From Dactylorhiza incarnata (taxonomy: Eukaryota; Streptophyta; Magnoliopsida; Asparagales; Orchidaceae): 64,000 bases of DNA. Shown one piece after another: positions 58,038 to 64,000 of the stretch. Within the stretch, counting starts at the first letter, position 1. Each line of letters starts with the position of its first letter. A model generated the notes under the pieces. The model had not been told where the DNA came from and ran no database searches. It saw nothing but the letters and a program-made list of their open reading frames with translations. The stretch spans positions 3,132,501-3,196,500 of the forward strand of contig JAWHQI010000277.1 of assembly GCA_033032865.1 (NCBI GenBank). The letters run 5' to 3'. The translations under genes were made by a program, and so were the position numbers.

Positions 58038-60554
58038 CTAATGCTGTTCAGGTTCCTTGATCTCTATTCCTCTTTTGGCTCTTTTGGAAAGGGCTTCAGC
58101 AACTTCTTTTCTTCTCTTGAAATAGCCAAACGGCTTTGGAAAGTATCTGATTGGCTCCTTATCACCTGCCTGAACCTTCCCAGTCAATTTGTCAGCCTTG
58201 AATTTTATCTTCAGTTCCTCTTGATCCCTATGCTTCAACCATTCAGCTTCAGAATACCATTTTCCTCTTTCATCTGGATTACCTTTCACAGCTTCCCATG
58301 CTGTCAGAATCATTTATCTTGAAGAGGGAGACCAATGTTCAAAATCAACCCTTGATTGAACCTCCTCTCTGAACTTTCTTTTACTAGATTCTACTTGCTC
58401 ACCAGTAAAGTTCTCTCTTTTGCTTTTATCCTCAGGACTATACATTTTAGCAATTTGCTTTTGGACTTGTGTAAGAGAAGCTGGCCTGGTCTCAGAAACT
58501 CGATCATTCTCATAATCTATGGGAGGATATCCAAAAGTTTCTCTTATAGAATTTGAGGTCCACACAGCATGCTCAGAGCTGGCTTGAATCATTGACCTCT
58601 CCCCCTTTAGGACTTCTTCAACTATATGATCTCTTATAACATTCTTCTGAAACCTAACTTGACCCTCCAAATGATGAATTCCACTTTCAATGGTTTTCTT
58701 TACCTTAAGGAGATGGTCATCTATGGTATCTGCATTCAACTTTGCTTGATCTTTTAGAATTGTAGAGCTCTCATCAATTTTAGCCAAAATAGCAATATCC
58801 TGCTGTTGCAGTCTAGCTTCAATCTTAGTTGTACCTATAAGGACTTGTGCAACCTGTTCTTTATACAAAACTTGCATGTTGTTACTTAGAATTCCTTGAT
58901 TTGTTTGAACATCATCTACTGTCTTTGTAATTCCTGCTTGTGACTCTTTAAGAACCTTTGATGTCTCTTTGATTGTATCAAGTTGTTCAGTTGTATAATC
59001 TACTGAAGCACCGGCTCTTTTGAAAAACTTTACCATTTCCTTTCTCAAAGCAGTCATCTGATGATTAACTTCAAATATAACCAATTTCATCTGGAAATCT
59101 ACTTCATTTTTCATTTTTGTGTTATTATCTTCAATATATTGTTCTAATAATCTTCTTTGATTATTAAGCAACACCTCCAGCTGAGGTAGTATAGCACTTA
59201 GATCCACATTGATTTCCTTTTCCATTCCATTACCTCTACTGCTCTCTTCTCTGATGAAAGAGTCATTTCTCTGGCTCATATGTGAGCTAGAGGATTCTAT
59301 TTTGATCACCTTCTCATCAAGTTTCTTTGTTGCTTCAGGATCCCCTTCCACATCCATAACATCAACTACAGAATTCACTTTAGCAGGGATCTCAGCCTGA
59401 GACTCCCCCTCAAATGGTGCATTGTCTTGAGCTGGAATTTCATCTTGAGGCTCCCCCTCAATGTCTACATTGATCAGATCAATTTTGTCTTGAGCAGGGA
59501 TCTCATCCTCAGCCTCCCCCTCAATTTAAAAAATCTCTTCAACTCTAGCAGGGGATCCATGATGACTTCCTCTCTCTTCTTCTTCTTTCTCATTCTCATC
59601 CTTTTCTTTATAGAACATGTCAACCCCTTCCAGTAATGAATCAGTACCTATTGGTGTGTCAGGAGTACTGTCCCTAGGTTTGTTTCCTTCTTCTTCTTCA
59701 AATGTTGTGAGGTTAGGATCATGAATTGGAGAGGATCTAGATTTTCCTTTGGAAGAGGATGAGCTTGATGAGCTGGAAGAAACCTTCTTCTTCTTTTGCT
59801 TCTTAGCTTTCTTCTGCTTGGGAGAAAGATCTGCTGGTGAAAGATTTGATAAAACTCTTTCCCATCTCTCTATCATTCTAATGTCCATTTTCTTCATGTG
59901 ATTTATCTTGGATCCAAGTTTGTTATTTAAAGAGTCTGGAATGACTTTTACTAAATATAGAGATAATATCCTACCCATGTTGGGTACTTGGATACACTCA
60001 ATTATTCTGTCAAACACCACCCTCCCCCAATCTTTTCTCAAAGAATGAATAATCCTGGTTAGTAGAATAAACATTTTCCTGGAAATTTTATCATGAGATC
60101 CAGTCTTGCACAACAGGCCCTTCCCAATCACATCTGTTAGCAATTTTCCTCTTGAATTCATTCCTTTCCTAAGAATACTTCCAGTGATTTCACGTGATGT
60201 TTCAATTCCGCACCAGATTTGTGTTAATCTAATATGTTCAGAGCTCACTTCTTCTTCTTCCTTGTTTTTTAATCTTGGCAGTTCTAGTGCCTTAGCGAGT
60301 CTTGATGGAGTCAACTTAATCTTCTTACCATTTACAGTGGTCTTAAGCTTCGAATTGACGGAGTCTATTACTATATTGGAGTAAAGTTCTAAGACCTCTC
60401 GTTTCCAGATAAGAGTCGATTCAGATAGCACGAATTCTAGTCCTGCTTTGTAGATTAACTCGATGGTTGATTTAATTTCTACTGGAGCTGATTGGAATCC
60501 ATTTCGAACAAGCTCGCTTCCTTTATAAAGGTAATCACTGCTCTTGGGAGGCAT
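58038..60554 (-). pseudogene. Sirevirus envelope-like ORF of F, one frame with two TAA
   Basis: A single minus-strand frame of 839 codons from ATG 60554 to 58038, interrupted only by TAA at 59526-59528 and 58314-58316. Residues 1-230 resemble the 'putative plant transposon protein' domain (PF20167, from memory): REVLELYSNIV, KKIKLTPSRLAKALELP, WGRVVFDRIIECI. A Lys/Ser-rich low-complexity stretch and an acidic region follow; after the first TAA the frame has three (I/F)EGE...EIPA repeats (59365-59525), a long coiled coil (58500-59260) and, after the second TAA, a basic 91-codon tail that starts directly with ATG (TAAATG). No signal peptide or membrane segment is visible, so an envelope role is not supported by the sequence. 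Confidence 0.8.
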
Positions 60555-60942
60555 TGTGGTTGATGATCGAAGAGTGAGAGAATTTATGGAGAAATTTTCT
60601 AGGGCAAATAATTTCGAACTTAGAAATCTAGGGCATATGTACTAACGAAGTGTCTTCCCCATTTATAGAATTTCTAATTCAAGAAGATGAATAGCCGCGC
60701 GCCTAACTTGTTTGACAAGATTGATCAAATGGTTCAAATTTACCCTGTCGAGACGGCCTAGCTATGTTCGCTCAAGCGTTGAGATAGCTCGGCGCAATTT
60801 TTCTTCGGTCGTCGCCAGGTATCTTCTCTCGATGCCAGGTATCTTCTCTCGACGCCAGGTATCTTCTCTCGACGCCTGATAACCTCTCCACTCACCTTTT
60901 AGGACTCAATCATTATTTTCATTTATTTATTTCAAGACAACT
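60555..60942 (-). promoter_or_regulatory. pol-env spacer of F with repeats and TATA
   Basis: A 20-bp unit AGGTATCTTCTCTCGACGCC is tandemly repeated at about 60816-60876 and GTCGAGAC / CTCAAGCGTTGAG motifs lie at 60746-60785. A TATA box (minus strand TCTATAAATGGGG, 60657-60669) is about 107 bp before the ATG. The same arrangement is seen in E. Confidence 0.6.
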
Positions 60943-63900
60943 TTAATCCATTTTTAACATTCCTAATTCAATTTTAAAGTTATTGAATTTTGTTTCATCC
61001 AAGGGTTTAGTAAATATATCAGCAACTTGTTTGTCAGTGGGGATATATTCAATTGTGATATCTCCATTTTCTACATGTTCTCTAATGAAATGATATCTAA
61101 TTTCTATGTGCTTAGTTCTGCTATGCGATACAGGATTATTAGCTATAGCAATAGCACTAGTTGAATCACAATATAGAGGAGATTTACTTAGTTGAACTTT
61201 ATAGTCTTGGAGTTGGTGTTGAATCCATAGTAGCTGAGCACAGCAGTTTCCAGCTGAGATGTACTCAGATTCTGCTGTAGAAATAGCCACACTGGTCTGC
61301 TTCCTGCTACTCCAAGATATTAGTCTTTTGCCAAGGAATTGACATGTGCATGATGTACTTTTTCTGCCCTCCTTGCATCCTGCAAAATCAGCATCTGAAA
61401 AACCAATTAGTTCAAAGTCATTGCTTCTAGGATACCAAAGGCCAAGATTAATAGTGTCCTTCAGATATCTCAGGATTCTTTTGACAGCAGTGTAGTGAGA
61501 TTCTTTAGGGTTCACTTGATATCTAGCACACACACATGTTGAGAACATAATGTCTGGCCTGCTAGAAGTTAGGTAGAGCAATGAGCCAATGATGCCTCTA
61601 TACAAGGTTTCATCAATAGGTTTCCCTTTGTCATCCTTGTTCAGTGACATATTTACTGCCATTGGTGTCTTCATGACAGTGGAATTTTCCATTCCAAACT
61701 TCTTGATAATCTCTTTTGTGTACTTGGTCTGAGAAATGAAAATTCCTTCCTCAGACTGTTTCACATGGAGTCCTAAGAAGTATTTAAGCTCACCCATGCT
61801 GCTCATTTCAAATTTCCCTTGCATAAGGTTTGCAAACCTTTTGCAAAGGTTATTATCAGTTGAGCCAAAGATTATATCATCTACATATATTTGTACTAGA
61901 ATAATGTGACCTTTAACTATCCTAAGAAACAATGTCTTGTCTATCTTTCCTCTTGAGAATTTGTTCTCAATGAGAAATCTAGATAATGTCTCATACCAGG
62001 CTCTAGGTGCCTGTTTCAGACCATACAATGCTTTTAATAATAGATAGACATGATTTGGATGAGTAGAGTCAATAAAACCTGGGGGTTGTTCAACATATAC
62101 TTCCTCCAATATTGTTCCATTAAGGAATGCTGACTTTATATCCATTTGATAAACTATGAATCCAGTGTGTGCTGCAAATGCCAGGAATAATCTGATTGCC
62201 TCCAATCTTGCCACAGGAGCAAACACTTGATCAAAATCTATGCCTTCCTCCTGTCTATATCCTTGGGCAACCAACCTTGCTTTGTTTTTGATAATCACAC
62301 CATTTTCATCCAGCTTATTCCTAAATACCCACTTGGTCCCTATGACTTTGTGTTTCTTTGGTCTTGGAACCAATATCCAGACTTTGCACCTTTCAAATTG
62401 ATTTAGCTCTTCTTGCATAGCTAATATCCAGGAAGTGTCCTTATTGGCTTCATCAAACTTCTTAGGCTCTATTTTGGATAGAAAGATGTGATACAAGGCC
62501 TCACGTATTGAGTTTCCTCTTCTAGTTTGCACACCATCATTTGGATTTCCTATGATCTGTTCTTTGGGATGATCCTTCAGATGTTTGGTTGCATTCCTCC
62601 ACTTTTCATTTTCCCTTTGAAATTCTGGTGCATCTGTTTGAGTAGGTTCTTCTAGAGGTTCTAGATGTGGTGGTTCTTCAACAACAATAAGTTCTTCATA
62701 ATTGTCTTCTGCTTGAGGTTCATCCTCTCTAGTTACAATTATAGTTTCATTAGTTTCTTCATTATCCTCATTGTGCTGTTCATTGATATTCATCTCCTTC
62801 AATTTTTGTGTAGAGCCTGCACAACTTGATAAACTTCCCAGATCCTTATAAATAAGGCTGGTTTCATCAAATATAACATGTATAGATTCTTCTATCCTAT
62901 TTGACCTTTTGTTGAAAATTCTATAGGCTCTACTTTGAGAACTATACCCAACAAAAATTGCCTCATGTGTTTTTTCAGCAAATTTAGTGAGATGATGCTT
63001 TTCATTATTTAATACAAAACATTTACTACCAAATATTTTGAAATAGGCTAAAGTGGGTTTTCTACCTTTCAACAACTCATATGGGGTCTTATCTAGTCTT
63101 TTGTTGATAAGAGCCCTATTCTGCACATGACATGCTGTGTTTACAGCTTCAACCCAGAAAAACTCAGGAAGAGAAGAGTCACTTAGCATACTCCTACTAG
63201 CTTCAATAAGGGTTCTATTTCTTCTCTCAGCAACCCCATTTTGTTTGGGAGTTCTAGGAGATGAGAACTCTTGTGAAATGCCTAGATTTTCACAAAATTT
63301 GGTCATTGCACCTGACTGAAATTCAGTCCCATGATCACTTCTAATTTTGGCTACAGGATTTCCTATTTCATTGATGATTTGCCTAACAAAACTGGTAAAT
63401 ATTTCTAAAGTGTCTGACTTGTGTTTAAGGAAGAATACCCATGTGAATCTGGAATAATCATCAACAATTACAAGGGTGTACGACTTTCCTCCTAAGCTAT
63501 GGATTGACATTGGTCCAAATAGATCCATGTGAAGTAGGTATAGACATCTAATGGAGTCCTTCTCACCTATTGGTTTGAAGGATGACTTGGTCTGCTTACC
63601 CATTTGACAAGCATGGCATGGACCCTCCTGCACACACTTCCACTTAGGCCCAGCTCTCACTAGGTCTTTTGAAATAAGCTTATTTATAGTCTTATAGTTT
63701 ATGTGGGCTAACCTTTTATGTCATTGAACAATACTAGAAACTTTATTCTCTGCTACTAAGCATATGGAATTAACTTGATCAGAACATATAAAGTTTAGAC
63801 AGTAAATGTTGCCACTCCTAGTACCTGAGAGAATTATCCCATTCTCTTTCTTAATCAGGCACTCATCCTTGTGGAATGAAATGTCATACCCAATATCACA

Positions 63901-64000
63901 CAATTGACTTATGCTGATGAGATTGTGTTGCAATCCATCAACATGAGAAACTTTGGTGATGGTGACAATTCCATTTGTGATTTTACCATAACCTTTAGTT
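60943..64000 (-). pseudogene. pol: Sirevirus pol of F: protease end, integrase, RT, RNase H
   Basis: The frame is open from the window edge to 60943 except for TGA 63721, which replaces the Trp of the WHKRL motif at the start of the pre-integrase domain. After it come the zinc motif (CHACQMGKQ), the integrase core ([27 protein letters not shown]), a variable acidic linker, RT ([35 protein letters not shown]) and RNase H ([37 protein letters not shown]). Apart from the one stop the 905 codons are undamaged, so the copy is fairly young. It lies on the same strand as the envelope-like ORF. Confidence 0.93.

Larger units (their letters stand above)
56150..64000 (-). mobile_element. Sirevirus element F with envelope-like ORF, runs off the window
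   Basis: Read on the minus strand: pol (open at the right edge), spacer with TATA, envelope-like ORF, polypurine tract, 3' LTR. The 5' LTR and gag lie beyond 64000. The gene order and sequence match the Sirevirus group of copia elements that carry an extra ORF after pol. Confidence 0.88.

Noticed and set aside
58038..60554. True envelope glycoprotein
   Set aside because: No signal peptide, membrane span or cysteine pattern is visible; similarity is to plant transposon-type domains and coiled coils.

Overview
The window is a block of nested LTR retrotransposons from a flowering-plant nuclear genome. The families present are plant lineages: Athila- and Tat-type Ty3/gypsy elements, Sirevirus-type Ty1/copia elements with an extra 'envelope-like' ORF, a TRIM, and a long solo LTR that looks Del/Tekay-like. 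I see no host gene, tRNA, rRNA or CRISPR. The species cannot be told from the sequence.

Layout, using letters of my own. E (646-3231, +) is the broken 3' part of a Sirevirus: RT/RNase H, then a remnant of the envelope-like ORF. A (+) is a decayed Tat-type gypsy element whose 5' LTR starts at 3232 inside E. Its coding region is split by three later insertions and resumes at 12361, 52619 and 53815. The insertions are: H (5634-12360, +), an Athila-type element with one intact 776-codon Gag-protease ORF and no RT or integrase; B (14537-52613), a solo LTR of about 4.7 kb flanked by CATAC; and a 421-bp TRIM (53389-53809) flanked by TAGAC. B is itself split by G (15283-28905, -, Tat-type gypsy, TSD TAACC) and C (30551-50329, -, non-autonomous Sirevirus-like copia, TSD TTTTG). 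One LTR of C is split by D (38620-50206, -, same family as A, TSD GAGGA). This gives five levels: E contains A, A contains B, B contains C, C contains D. F (about 56150 to beyond 64000, -) is another Sirevirus and abuts the truncated 3' side of A. If F also landed in A, the rest of A and then E should lie beyond position 64000.

Within G and D the usual gag-protease-RT-RNase H-integrase order is followed by two genes on the opposite strand (aORF1 and aORF2). Each has a candidate TATA box. D aORF1 and both aORF2 genes have short GT-AG introns. aORF2 has the same three-exon layout and the same intron phases (1 and 0) in both families, and in D it is open throughout (586 codons). Most stops in A, D and G pol are C-to-T or G-to-A changes at Gln, Arg or Trp codons, as expected from decay of methylated DNA.

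The two Sireviruses share a TATA box about 107 bp upstream of the envelope-like ATG, behind short repeats or hairpins. This suggests that the ORF has its own promoter. Hairpin arrays also occur in the presumed U3 of three unrelated LTR families (H, C, F), and a dense W-box cluster sits at the presumed U3 end of B.
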